Shown: positions 1 to 5,481, counted from the first letter of the stretch. The stretch is DNA of 5,481 bases from Flavobacteriales bacterium UBA5871 (GCA_002432085.1 DJFN01000263.1:628-6108), one strand, 5' to 3'. The notes: generated by a model from the sequence alone, not told the origin. Translations and numbers: made by a program.

Positions 1-332
1 GAGCCGGGGGACAGCACGTCAACAAAGTGAGCTCGGCTATCCGGGCAACGCATTCGCCAACCGGCATCAGCGTGTTCGTACAGGACAGCCGTTCGCAATT
101 CCAGAACAAGAAGCTGGCACGTGAACGCATCGCTCAGAAACTGGAAGCTCATTTCGGACGGCAGCTGGTAGAACGCGTTCAGAAACAATGGTCGCAGCAC
201 TACGATCTGGAACGGGGAAACCCGGTAAAAACCTTCACCGGTATGACATTCAAGCCTCGCAAGCCGGAGAAGACCTTTAAGAAGACAAGAACGAAATTAA
301 AGCAGGATCTGCACAAAGAATTGAGATCATGA
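1..332 (+). CDS. prfH: Peptide chain release factor H, C-terminal part (5' end outside window)
   Basis: Class I release-factor-like protein. The visible part (about 109 residues, reading frame from base 3) opens with [17 protein letters not shown], the GGQ loop that enters the peptidyl-transferase centre and triggers peptidyl-tRNA hydrolysis. What separates PrfH from RF1 and RF2 is the later block [15 protein letters not shown] (residues about 75-89 of the visible part), which closely resembles the end of E. coli PrfH as I remember it. Known of the family: PrfH lacks the usual codon-recognition domain, is about 200 residues long, and works with the RNA ligase RtcB2 to release peptides from ribosomes whose 16S rRNA has been cut in the decoding centre, so that the rRNA can be resealed. 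An rtcB2 gene is therefore expected upstream, outside the window. After the conserved block there is a Lys/Arg-rich tail of 26 residues. The stop codon overlaps the start of the next gene (ATGA). The GTG at 27 lies inside the GGQ domain and is not the start. Confidence 0.9.
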   Translation, partial: AGGQHVNKVSSAIRATHSPTGISVFVQDSRSQFQNKKLARERIAQKLEAHFGRQLVERVQKQWSQHYDLERGNPVKTFTGMTFKPRKPEKTFKKTRTKLKQDLHKELRS

Positions 333-802
333 CAACATCAATCTACCTCGTAAAAGCGCTGGACAACTATCCGTACAACATGGAAGAATGTTTCGAATCG
401 TTGAATTACGCTTTATCCTACGACGAAAACAACGCCGTTGGCCTATGCCTGATGGGAAAAGTGCAGGCGGAATTGTTCAGGAATATTCCACTGGCGATCG
501 AATACTTCGAACAGGCCTTGGCAGCCGATCTGAGCTATGCCGAAACCTACAGGCATTATATGAATGTGCTCATTGCGACCGAGCAGCTGGAGAAAGCGAA
601 AGCATTCCTCAACTTCTCAAAGGGAAAAATCCCTTACCGAAAAGCAGAATTGCTGCTCTTCGAAGCTTTGATCCTCGAACGCGAGCACAAATGGAAGAAA
701 GCGCTGAAAGTATTGGGAAAAGCCCTCGGGAATGCCTATTCGGAATGTATGATCGAAGAAATCGACCGGGTAAAAAGCCGAATCGAACGGAAGAACAAAT
801 GA
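329..802 (+). CDS. Small TPR-repeat protein translationally coupled to prfH
   Basis: 157 residues with no signal peptide or membrane segment, so probably cytoplasmic. The protein is almost wholly helical and reads as stacked tetratricopeptide repeats. A leading helix pair at about 5-33 ([20 protein letters not shown]) is followed by a good TPR at about 36-70 with the usual small and aromatic positions ([17 protein letters not shown]). Weaker repeats lie at about 71-104 and 105-139, and the protein ends in a basic helix. TPR stacks bind partner proteins and usually have no catalytic activity, and no catalytic motif is visible here. Its ATG overlaps the prfH stop codon by four bases, so it is very likely co-translated with prfH and functionally tied to ribosome rescue or rRNA repair. 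That link is inference from position. I recall similar small TPR proteins in other Bacteroidota but know of no assigned function. The stop at 800-802 touches a hairpin. Confidence 0.85.
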   Translation: MTTSIYLVKALDNYPYNMEECFESLNYALSYDENNAVGLCLMGKVQAELFRNIPLAIEYFEQALAADLSYAETYRHYMNVLIATEQLEKAKAFLNFSKGKIPYRKAELLLFEALILEREHKWKKALKVLGKALGNAYSECMIEEIDRVKSRIERKNK

Positions 803-852
803 GACTAAACACGTAGCGATACGCCGAAGGTGGATCTGCTTCGTGTCAGTCT
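802..852 (+). repeat. Inverted repeat (imperfect hairpin) after the TPR gene
   Basis: AGACT (802-806) pairs with AGTCT (848-852), and ACACG (809-813) with CGTGT (842-846). AGC (815-817) pairs with GCT (838-840) across a single T-T mismatch, leaving a loop of about 20 bases. The hairpin starts at the last base of the TPR stop codon, so it could end or protect the prfH-TPR transcript. No run of T follows on the plus strand, so it is not a standard intrinsic terminator. Its outer 3' arm runs into the 8-base repeat array. Confidence 0.45.
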
Positions 853-926
853 TCAGTCTCCTAGTCTTTGAATCCTAAAGTCTTGAGATCTTGAAGTCCT
901 GAAATCCTGATATCTTGCCCTCCTGA
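848..926. repeat. Degenerate 8-bp periodic repeat array between convergent genes
   Basis: From 855 to 926 the sequence divides without any indel into nine 8-base units, consensus ARTCYTGA on the plus strand (TCARGAYT on the minus strand). A shortened 7-base unit at 848-854 precedes them. The clearest units are at 879-886, 887-894, 895-902 and 903-910; the bases T and C at unit positions 3 and 4 are constant in all nine. The array fills most of the gap between the TPR gene and paaD and ends three bases from the paaD stop codon. A period of eight excludes protein coding. A related array lies at 2175-2276. Its function is unknown. Confidence 0.75.
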
Positions 927-929
927 TAG

Positions 930-1415
930 CTACTTCAGGCATTTGAAATAATCGAAAGGCTCTCTGCAATCGTTGCACTGGTAATGCGCTTTACAAGCGG
1001 TGCTGCCGAACTGGCTCACCATACGCGTGTTCTTCGAATGACAGATAGGGCAGGGAACGACAACAGGATCGGCGAACAAGGCGCTTTTATCGACTTCGTT
1101 TTCAGGCGGCGCGATACCGTATTCGCGGAGTTTTTTGCGTCCCTTTTCGGAAAGCCAGTCGGTTGTCCAGGCGGGAGAAAGGACGGTGGTCACCGTGACG
1201 TTTTTCAGTCCTTTTTCCGCCAGCTTGGACCGGATGCCGTTTTCAATGACCTGCATGGCCGGGCAACCGGAATAGGTCGGCGTGATGAGAATTTCGACTT
1301 CGTTGTCGAGCAGATTGACAGAGCGTACGACGCCCAGGTCGACCACAGATAAAACAGGTACTTCCGGGTCATTGACGTCTTCCAACCAATGCCAGATGTC
1401 CTGTTCTGTTACCAT
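930..1415 (-). CDS. paaD: Phenylacetyl-CoA epoxidase maturation protein PaaD
   Basis: 161 residues, matching the usual length of PaaD. The N-terminal part (about 1-95) is a MIP18/DUF59 domain with the typical DPEVPVLSVVDLGVV segment and the conserved cysteine in TPTYSGCPA (Cys51). The C-terminal part holds a zinc-ribbon-like set: CPIC at 122-125, Cys141 in FGSTACKA, CNDC at 147-150 and Cys159. Known of the family: DUF59 proteins act in iron-sulfur or metal-centre assembly, and PaaD is needed to obtain active PaaABCE epoxidase although it is not part of the purified complex. The chosen ATG (1413-1415) overlaps the end of paaC by seven bases. The open frame continues upstream to 1574, but that stretch lies inside paaC and has no family similarity. 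This is the last gene of the operon here, and it converges on the TPR gene. Confidence 0.95.
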   Translation of the reverse strand: MVTEQDIWHWLEDVNDPEVPVLSVVDLGVVRSVNLLDNEVEILITPTYSGCPAMQVIENGIRSKLAEKGLKNVTVTTVLSPAWTTDWLSEKGRKKLREYGIAPPENEVDKSALFADPVVVPCPICHSKNTRMVSQFGSTACKAHYQCNDCREPFDYFKCLK

Positions 1416-2161
1416 TCCATTCCGGGATAAGTACGTTGCATGTATTGCATTTCCGCCAGCAGGTAGCCCAGGTATTCGGAATGCTGGCCTTCGCGACCGC
1501 CTTTCATTACCCAGTTTGTTTCCGGCAGCTTCAGCGTTGCTTCTTTCGCCACATGCTGAATGCGTTCCAGCCACAGCGGCTTGATCGTCGTCAGATCGAC
1601 GGCAATTCCCTGCGCAATCAGCTCATGATCGACGGCATTCATGAAGAACAATTCTTCGGCATAGCGCCACAGCAAATCGAGAGCGGCCTGTGCCCGCTGA
1701 TGCGATTCTTCCGTTCCATCACCTAAGCGAATCACCCACTCGGACGAATGCTTGAAATGGTATTTCGTTTCTTTCAGCGATTTTTCGGCAATAGCAGCCA
1801 ACTGCGGATCTTTCGAATAACACAAAGCTTCGTAGAAGAACAAACGGAACGTATCGAACAGCCACTGACGAACGATCGTCTGACCGAAATCGCCGTTCGG
1901 CTGCTCGGCAAGCAAAACGTTGGTGTAATCGCGCTCGTAACGCAGGAAAGCCAGATCGTCTGCCGTGCGTCCTTTTCCTTCGGTTGCAGCGGCATATTCC
2001 AGCAAGCTGGTCGCCTGACCGATAAGATCGAGCGCAATGTTCGTCAAAGCGATGTCTTCCTCCAGGATAGGACCGTGTCCGCACCATTCGGAAACCCGGT
2101 GACCAAGAATCAGGCTGTCGTCTGCGATGCGCAGGGTGTATGTCGAAATAGAGTTGTTCAT
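1409..2161 (-). CDS. paaC: Phenylacetyl-CoA 1,2-epoxidase structural subunit PaaC
   Basis: 250 residues, close to the roughly 248 of E. coli PaaC. PaaC is a ferritin-like helical protein that pairs with the catalytic PaaA to form the core of the multicomponent epoxidase. It is structural and does not carry the working di-iron site. Family landmarks are LADDSLILGHR-like residues 11-22 (here RIADDSLILGHR), SEWCGHGPILEEDIALTNIALDL at 24-46, and the end signature GREGQHSEYLGYLLAEMQ plus YMQRTYPGMEW at 222-250. The ATG at 2159-2161 is preceded on the coding strand by an A-rich stretch (CCCAAAAACAAG) rather than a strong Shine-Dalgarno site. It is separated from paaB by 112 bases occupied by a large hairpin, while its stop overlaps the paaD start, so PaaC and PaaD synthesis is probably coupled. 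Confidence 0.95.
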   Translation of the reverse strand: MNNSISTYTLRIADDSLILGHRVSEWCGHGPILEEDIALTNIALDLIGQATSLLEYAAATEGKGRTADDLAFLRYERDYTNVLLAEQPNGDFGQTIVRQWLFDTFRLFFYEALCYSKDPQLAAIAEKSLKETKYHFKHSSEWVIRLGDGTEESHQRAQAALDLLWRYAEELFFMNAVDHELIAQGIAVDLTTIKPLWLERIQHVAKEATLKLPETNWVMKGGREGQHSEYLGYLLAEMQYMQRTYPGMEW

Positions 2162-2173
2162 GTACTTGTTTTT

Positions 2174-2276
2174 GGGACTTCAGGATCTCAAGACTTAAAG
2201 ATGTCAGGACTTTAGGACAGAAGAAACTCTTGAAATTCTCTTAACATCCTGATGTCTTGACGTCCTGAAATCTCTA
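2174..2276. repeat. Large imperfect palindrome built of 8-bp repeats between paaB and paaC
   Basis: The left arm, 2175-2222, consists of six consecutive 8-base units reading RGAYNTYA on the plus strand. The right arm, 2226-2276, has units of the opposite orientation (consensus NRTCYTGA, for example at 2245-2252, 2253-2260 and 2261-2268), with one 3-base insertion at 2234-2236. Comparing 2174-2209 with the reverse complement of the right arm gives 27 matches in 36 positions, and several mismatches become G-U pairs in the minus-strand transcript. The paaBC mRNA can thus form a long imperfect stem in this gap. The outermost unit overlaps the paaB stop codon. There is no T run after it, so termination is not indicated. 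Effects on mRNA stability or relative expression of paaAB and paaCD are possible but unproven. Confidence 0.75.
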
Positions 2277-2561
2277 CATGTGAGAAATTCCGTCCGGAAC
2301 GTCGTAAAAAGTAGGGTGACGGTAAACTTTGCTGTGCGCCGGCTCGAACAAGGCATCGGCTTCGGTAGGATCGGACGCAAAAATACGGTTCGATTCCACC
2401 ACCCAGATGCTTACGCCTTCGCTGCGGCGCGTGTAGACGTCGCGGGCGTTTTCAATAGCCATTTCCGCATCGGCAGCACGCAGACTTCCGACATGTTTAT
2501 GATTAAGGCCTTGTTTGCTTCGGATGAAGACTTCCCACAATGGCCATTCTTTCTGTGACAT
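2274..2561 (-). CDS. paaB: Phenylacetyl-CoA 1,2-epoxidase subunit PaaB
   Basis: 95 residues, the standard PaaB length. The whole protein fits the family: the start KEWPLWEVFIRSKQGLNHKH, the AADAEMAIENARDVYTRR helix, the strand VSIWVVES, and the end FEPAHSKVYRHPTFYDVP. PaaB is a small non-catalytic component that bridges PaaAC units and is required for an active epoxidase complex with electron delivery from PaaE. The ATG at 2559-2561 was chosen because the family begins here; the open frame continues to 2711 but that part overlaps paaA and has no PaaB similarity. The gene follows paaA after 25 bases, so the two are surely co-transcribed. The coding end touches the long hairpin that separates it from paaC. 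Confidence 0.95.
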   Translation of the reverse strand: MSQKEWPLWEVFIRSKQGLNHKHVGSLRAADAEMAIENARDVYTRRSEGVSIWVVESNRIFASDPTEADALFEPAHSKVYRHPTFYDVPDGISHM

Positions 2562-2586
2562 AGTTTTTAAAGCTAATTTGTACTTG

Positions 2587-3534
2587 TTAAGAAGCCTGGC
2601 GTGCTTTGCGTTTTTCTGCATGGGCAAGGGCTGCTTCGCGCACCCACATGCCATCTTCTTTGGCCTTTTTACGGGCAGCAACTCGTTCGCGGTTGCAGGG
2701 ACCGTTGCCACTTACGACTGCCCAGAACTCATCCCAGTTAATGGTTCCGATTTCGTAATGACCGGTTTCCTGGTTCCACTTCAGATCAGGATCAGGTATA
2801 GTCAGGCCAATCAGCTCGGCTTGCGGAACGGTCACATCAATGAACAGCTGACGAAGCTCGTCGTTGGTGCTGCGCTTGATTTTCCAGTTCATAGACTGTT
2901 GGGTATGCGGCGAGTCGGCATCGTTCGGTCCGAACATCATCAGGGCCGGCCACCACCAACGGTTCAACGCATCCTGCGCCATTTCTTTTTGTTCCGGTGT
3001 TCCCAGTGCAAGCTTGGAAATGATTTCAAAGCCCTGGCGCTGGTGAAACGATTCCTCTTTGCACACACGCACCATCGCGCGGGCATAAGGGCCGTAAGAA
3101 CAACGGCAGAGCGGCACCTGGTTCATGATAGCAGCACCGTCGACCAACCAGCCGATAGCGCCCATATCTGCCCAGGAAACAGTAGGATAGTTGAAGATCG
3201 AAGAGTATTTTGCTTTTCCGGAATGGAGATCATCGATGGTTTCTTCGCGATCGGCGCCCAGCGTTTCAACGGCACTATACAGGTAGAGGCCGTGACCGGC
3301 TTCATCTTGCACTTTGGCCAGTAGAACAGCTTTGCGTCGCAGGTTAGGAGCACGTGTAATCCAGTTTCCTTCAGGGAGCATTCCAACGATTTCGGAGTGC
3401 GCGTGCTGAGAAATCTGGCGGATAAGCGTCTTGCGATAGTCTGCAGGCATCCAGTCATTTGGCTCAATGCGAATCTCGCGGTCCAGTTTGGACTGGAACG
3501 CTGCTTCCAACTCTGTCAAATTGATTTCTTTCAT
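2587..3534 (-). CDS. paaA: Phenylacetyl-CoA 1,2-epoxidase catalytic subunit PaaA
   Basis: 315 residues, against about 309 in E. coli. PaaA is the di-iron subunit that converts phenylacetyl-CoA with oxygen to the ring-1,2-epoxide, the committed step of aerobic phenylacetate degradation in the cytoplasm. Visible metal-ligand motifs are Glu48 in HSEIVG, the E-x-x-H of [17 protein letters not shown] (Glu78, His81) and the second E-x-x-H in [13 protein letters not shown] (Glu161, His164). Lys74 in LLAKVQDE lies beside the site. The [13 protein letters not shown] segment (191-203) is also typical. The ATG at 3532-3534 matches the family start. The frame stays open to 3657, but that extension runs through the promoter and an upstream terminator and is not plausible. 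It is the first gene of paaABCD. The basic tail KRKARQAS is slightly longer than usual. Confidence 0.96.
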   Translation of the reverse strand: MKEINLTELEAAFQSKLDREIRIEPNDWMPADYRKTLIRQISQHAHSEIVGMLPEGNWITRAPNLRRKAVLLAKVQDEAGHGLYLYSAVETLGADREETIDDLHSGKAKYSSIFNYPTVSWADMGAIGWLVDGAAIMNQVPLCRCSYGPYARAMVRVCKEESFHQRQGFEIISKLALGTPEQKEMAQDALNRWWWPALMMFGPNDADSPHTQQSMNWKIKRSTNDELRQLFIDVTVPQAELIGLTIPDPDLKWNQETGHYEIGTINWDEFWAVVSGNGPCNRERVAARKKAKEDGMWVREAALAHAEKRKARQAS

Positions 3535-3554
3535 TCGGGTATGACTCAGGAAAA

Positions 3555-3562
3555 CAAAGATA
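3555..3562 (-). promoter_or_regulatory. Probable -7 promoter box of the paaABCD operon
   Basis: On the minus strand the sequence reads TATCTTTG, a full match to the Bacteroidota -7 element TAnnTTTG. It lies 20 bases before the paaA start codon, which would give a leader of roughly 15 bases. The expected -33 TTG is not clear at normal spacing: the region there is the T run of the upstream terminator, and the nearest TTG (in GGTTGAAA) is only 7 bases away. No operator for a known phenylacetate regulator was recognised. Confidence 0.6.
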
Positions 3563-3579
3563 CGTATTTCAACCGTAGG

Positions 3580-3615
3580 AAAAAAACAGTGCCGGATCAT
3601 CTGAAATCCGGCACT
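3580..3615 (-). terminator. Intrinsic terminator of the DUF4476 gene
   Basis: On the minus strand a 10-base perfect stem (AGTGCCGGAT with ATCCGGCACT; arms 3606-3615 and 3588-3597) encloses an 8-base loop and is followed, after TG, by seven T (3580-3586). It lies about 50 bases after the stop codon of the DUF4476 gene and ends just before the paaA promoter box, insulating paa from upstream transcription. On the plus strand no T run follows, so it acts in one direction. Confidence 0.88.
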
Positions 3616-3667
3616 TCGGGTATTGGTTAAACGCCCCCGGCAAACTGCTCTTGCCAAAATGGGTTTG

Positions 3668-4354
3668 TTACAGGCCTTCGATGTAGTCTTCCAATGCGCT
3701 GTAGTTGGAAGAAAAAAGGAAGGTATTCTTCAACAGGAAGTAGTTCGCTTTGTCGTAACACTTGCTGTAGGCATGTTTCGCCCAGTCGAGGCGACCGGAA
3801 TCGAAGTCGAATTTTTTGCTGATGTCCGCAATCTGCTGAGCGGAAAGCTGGGTTTTATCGGCGTAGCTCTTAGCCGTCGCGAATCGGTTGGAATCAAACG
3901 ATTCTTCTTCGAGCATCGTCAGGAATTGCTGGAAAGCGGGATCATTTCCGGGATTCGGATAATAGCCACCGTTGCCCGGATAGGTTCCCGGGTTGTTCCC
4001 CGGATACGTTCCGCTCACATTTCCCGGTGTGTACCAGTTGGTGGAAGCGATGTAGGTATTCTGAATGATGTTCAGGTTTCCGTACAGATCGATTTCGGCA
4101 ACGATGCGCTGGTTGGCGGCCATATTCAAAGAGCCGTTGTAGATGCTGAAACCACTTTGCTGATCGTTGATCTGCAGGTTCACATAACCGCCGGGAAGCT
4201 CGAAGAATCGATAGGTATTAGACGGGTTGAACTGCGTCTGGTTGGAAGCCGTTGCCACAAATGATCCCGGACGCAGCAGGCGTACAAATAATTCTGCTCC
4301 GAAGCTGATCTGGGTTGTCAGAGCAAGGACAGCGAGAAGGTACATTTTTTTCAT
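3668..4354 (-). CDS. Exported DUF4476 domain protein
   Basis: 228 residues from the ATG at 4352-4354. An in-frame TTG at 4381 would add nine residues before the signal peptide and is less likely. Residues 1-19 or 20 form a signal peptide ([19 protein letters not shown]), so the protein is exported to the periplasm or beyond. Residues about 21-105 look like a beta-rich domain ([23 protein letters not shown]). A Gly/Pro/Asn/Tyr-rich linker follows at about 108-138, with TYPGN occurring twice. The C-terminal 90 residues are a DUF4476 domain with the paired motifs [15 protein letters not shown] (151-165) and [15 protein letters not shown] (182-196), followed by [12 protein letters not shown]. The family is common in Bacteroidota and has no established biochemical role; no catalytic residues are evident. 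The gene ends at a strong terminator and has its own candidate promoter. Confidence 0.9.
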   Translation of the reverse strand: MKKMYLLAVLALTTQISFGAELFVRLLRPGSFVATASNQTQFNPSNTYRFFELPGGYVNLQINDQQSGFSIYNGSLNMAANQRIVAEIDLYGNLNIIQNTYIASTNWYTPGNVSGTYPGNNPGTYPGNGGYYPNPGNDPAFQQFLTMLEEESFDSNRFATAKSYADKTQLSAQQIADISKKFDFDSGRLDWAKHAYSKCYDKANYFLLKNTFLFSSNYSALEDYIEGL

Positions 4355-4400
4355 GGCAATCAATTTTTTAGTGTTGATCAACCATAAACTGATATCGTGC

Positions 4401-4431
4401 CAAAGTGAGGGAGGGTTTCTCTTTTTGACAA
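4401..4431 (-). promoter_or_regulatory. Candidate promoter of the DUF4476 gene
   Basis: On the minus strand TTG (4429-4431) is followed after a 20-base spacer by TCACTTTG (4401-4408), which differs from the Bacteroidota -7 consensus TAnnTTTG at one fixed base. The spacing fits the -33/-7 arrangement of this phylum. The leader to the ATG at 4354 would be about 40 bases. One mismatch in a short motif leaves a real chance of coincidence. Confidence 0.4.
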
Positions 4432-4447
4432 TTCTTTAACAAGTACC

Positions 4448-4972
4448 TCACGAACAACTGTTGAGCTCGCGTTGGGCGGTTTCAATGGCGTTCAACGCTT
4501 CTTCCAGCAAACGAATGGCGTCTTTGAGCTCTGAGATGGCGTCGCGGAGAATACCGGCTTCATGTTCTCTGTGTTCAGAGCTCCCCATGCGATTAAGTGC
4601 GTCTTTGCTTCTTCCGAGTTTGCTTTTAGCCGATTCAAACAGACTTTTGGCTTCTGCTGCTTTGTTTTCGGTGCCGTCACACGGAATATCATCCGCTTCA
4701 TTGACAGCATCCGAAGCATCGGCTGCGGCCCAGCTTGTTGAGCTTTCTGCGCTGGAAACATCGCTTTCGGCATCCTCGGCGTAATCGAGTAATTGTTCCA
4801 AAGTGGAATAAGCGTTCTGTCGCTCTAGGTCTCTCAATGCGGTTTCGGCTTCACGTTTAGCTCGCTGACCATAGCTTTCCGCACCGTTGAGCTCGGTCCA
4901 GGTTTGCAGATCCTGAGCGGAAACGGAACATGTGAAGAGAAAAAACAGGAGCGTAAGGATGGTTGATTGCAT
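4448..4972 (-). CDS. Secreted helix-rich protein of unknown family
   Basis: 174 residues from the ATG at 4970-4972; an in-frame start at 4996 would add eight residues in front of the signal peptide and overlaps nothing known. Residues 1-19 (MQSTILTLLFFLFTCSVSA) are a convincing signal peptide with a VSA-Q cleavage site. Cys15 in LFTC does not make a good lipobox, so a soluble exported protein is likelier than a lipoprotein. The mature part is strongly acidic and rich in Ala, Glu, Ser and Asp. It has two long helical or coiled-coil-like stretches (about 35-95 and 101-171) separated by DDIPCDGTEN. It has only two cysteines, Cys98 in that turn and Cys173 next to the C-terminus, which could form a disulfide pinning the C-terminal helix. 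I recognise no family. It lies between dnaN and the DUF4476 gene on the same strand. No clear terminator follows it. Confidence 0.75.
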   Translation of the reverse strand: MQSTILTLLFFLFTCSVSAQDLQTWTELNGAESYGQRAKREAETALRDLERQNAYSTLEQLLDYAEDAESDVSSAESSTSWAAADASDAVNEADDIPCDGTENKAAEAKSLFESAKSKLGRSKDALNRMGSSEHREHEAGILRDAISELKDAIRLLEEALNAIETAQRELNSCS

Positions 4973-5015
4973 ACATTGTATTTTCGGCAACAACACAAAA
5001 ACCGTTCCAGTAGAA

Positions 5016-5054
5016 ACAAAAATCCCGGTTCCAATAGCAATCGGGACCGGGATT
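5016..5054 (-). terminator. Intrinsic terminator of dnaN
   Basis: On the minus strand AATCCCGGT (5046-5054) pairs perfectly with ACCGGGATT (5021-5029), with a further CC-GG pairing inside the 16-base loop. The stem runs into a T-rich stretch (TTTTTGTTT, about 5014-5022). It starts 18 bases after the dnaN stop codon. The plus-strand side has only a weak T-rich stretch (TTGTTTAT). Confidence 0.82.
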
Positions 5055-5072
5055 GTTTATAGTGAAATATTC

Positions 5073-5481
5073 TTATCTGTTCAGCATCACAGGCATCACC
5101 AGCATAAGGATATCTTCGTGCTCGTTCTCGTTGGAGTTCGGCATCAGCAATCCCGCACGGCTTGGTTCGCTCATGGCGATCTTTACTTCGGAAGAGTCGA
5201 TATTGTTGAGCATTTCCATCAGGAAGCGCGAGTTGAAAGCGATTTCGAGATCGTTGCCATCGTAGTTGCAGGTCAGGCGCTCGTTTGCTTCGTTGGAGAA
5301 GTCGAGGTCTTCCGCAGAAATGTTCAGTTCGCTTCCTGCCAGACGCAGCTTCACCTGGTGTGTGGTTTTGTTTGCGAAGATGGAAACGCGCTTGATGGCT
5401 CCGAGGAACTGCAAACGGTCTACGATCAGCACGTTCGGGTTTTCTTTCGGAATCACCGCTTCGTAGTTCGGGTATTTGCCA
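5073..5481 (-). CDS. dnaN: DNA polymerase III beta subunit (sliding clamp), C-terminal part (5' end outside window)
   Basis: The last 136 residues of the ring-shaped clamp that holds the replicative polymerase on DNA. A full protein is about 370 residues, so this is essentially the third clamp domain. Family landmarks are GKYPNYEAVIPKENPN at the beginning, VDRLQFLGAIKRVSIFANKTTHQV, AGSELNISAEDLDFSNEANERL, the segment FNSRFLMEMLNNI, and the C-terminal LMLVMPVMLNR, whose MPVML corresponds to the MPMRL that helps form the partner-binding pocket in E. coli. The frame is open to the window edge; the GTG at 5454-5456 is an internal valine codon, not the start. A terminator follows directly. As an essential housekeeping gene it indicates chromosomal rather than plasmid context. 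Confidence 0.95.
   Translation of the reverse strand, partial: GKYPNYEAVIPKENPNVLIVDRLQFLGAIKRVSIFANKTTHQVKLRLAGSELNISAEDLDFSNEANERLTCNYDGNDLEIAFNSRFLMEMLNNIDSSEVKIAMSEPSRAGLLMPNSNENEHEDILMLVMPVMLNR

Noticed and set aside
388..816. Plus-strand open frame overlapping the TPR gene
   Set aside because: It is an out-of-frame shadow; the 329-802 frame shows clear TPR periodicity and is coupled to prfH.
848..926. CRISPR array
   Set aside because: Units are 8 bases, directly adjacent and degenerate, with no spacers of 25-40 bases and no cas genes nearby.
930..1574. Longer PaaD starting inside paaC
   Set aside because: The extra 53 residues are a second frame of the conserved C-terminal part of paaC and match nothing in the PaaD family; the ATG at 1415 gives the normal length.
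2174..2276. Intrinsic terminator within the paa operon
   Set aside because: The stem is long and imperfect, is not GC-rich at its base and has no T run after it on either strand, and paaC and paaD lie downstream on the same strand.
2274..2711. Longer PaaB with 50 more residues
   Set aside because: The added part overlaps the 3' end of paaA in another frame, and the remaining 95 residues are a complete PaaB.
2515..3324. Long plus-strand open frame of 269 codons
   Set aside because: It lies opposite paaA and part of paaB, which are unmistakable in the other strand. Its translation has no recognisable domain and is rich in residues expected from an antisense shadow.
2587..3657. Longer PaaA with 41 more residues
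   Set aside because: The extension would cross the TATCTTTG box and the terminator stem; family members start at the MKEINLTE position.

Overview
The window looks like a chromosome segment of a member of the Bacteroidota, most probably a Flavobacteriales relative. Supporting signs are a DUF4476 exported protein (a family largely confined to this phylum), a DnaN C-terminus of the Bacteroidota type, a -7 box of the TAnnTTTG class upstream of paaA, and starts preceded by A-rich rather than strong Shine-Dalgarno sequence. The genus-level origin is not settled by the sequence.

Left edge, plus strand (1-802): the C-terminal half of peptide chain release factor H (PrfH, with the GGQ loop at the very edge) runs through a 4-base ATGA overlap into a small tetratricopeptide-repeat gene. 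In other bacteria prfH is normally coupled to rtcB2, an RNA ligase that repairs 16S rRNA cleaved in the decoding centre. That gene is predicted just outside the window to the left. The TPR gene is the unexplained member of this cassette.

Centre, minus strand (930-3534): paaA-paaB-paaC-paaD, encoding the structural and maturation subunits of phenylacetyl-CoA 1,2-epoxidase, the ring-activating step of aerobic phenylacetate breakdown. The order and lengths are standard, but the reductase gene paaE is not next to them. A TAnnTTTG promoter sits just before paaA, directly after the terminator of the preceding gene. paaC and paaD overlap by 7 bases, whereas paaB and paaC are separated by a 112-base gap filled by a large imperfect hairpin.

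Right, minus strand (3668-5481): the C-terminal domain of the DNA polymerase sliding clamp (dnaN, cut by the window edge) ends at a good intrinsic terminator. A secreted, helix-rich protein of unknown family follows, then a secreted DUF4476 protein that ends at another strong terminator. All three read toward the paa operon.

The least expected feature is non-coding. The DNA just after the stop codons of paaD (848-926) and paaB (2175-2276) consists of degenerate units with an exact 8-base period, consensus ARTCYTGA on the plus strand. At the second site the units occur in both orientations and fold back on themselves. The remaining material is well-known biology, and no CRISPR array, tRNA, rRNA or insertion sequence was seen.
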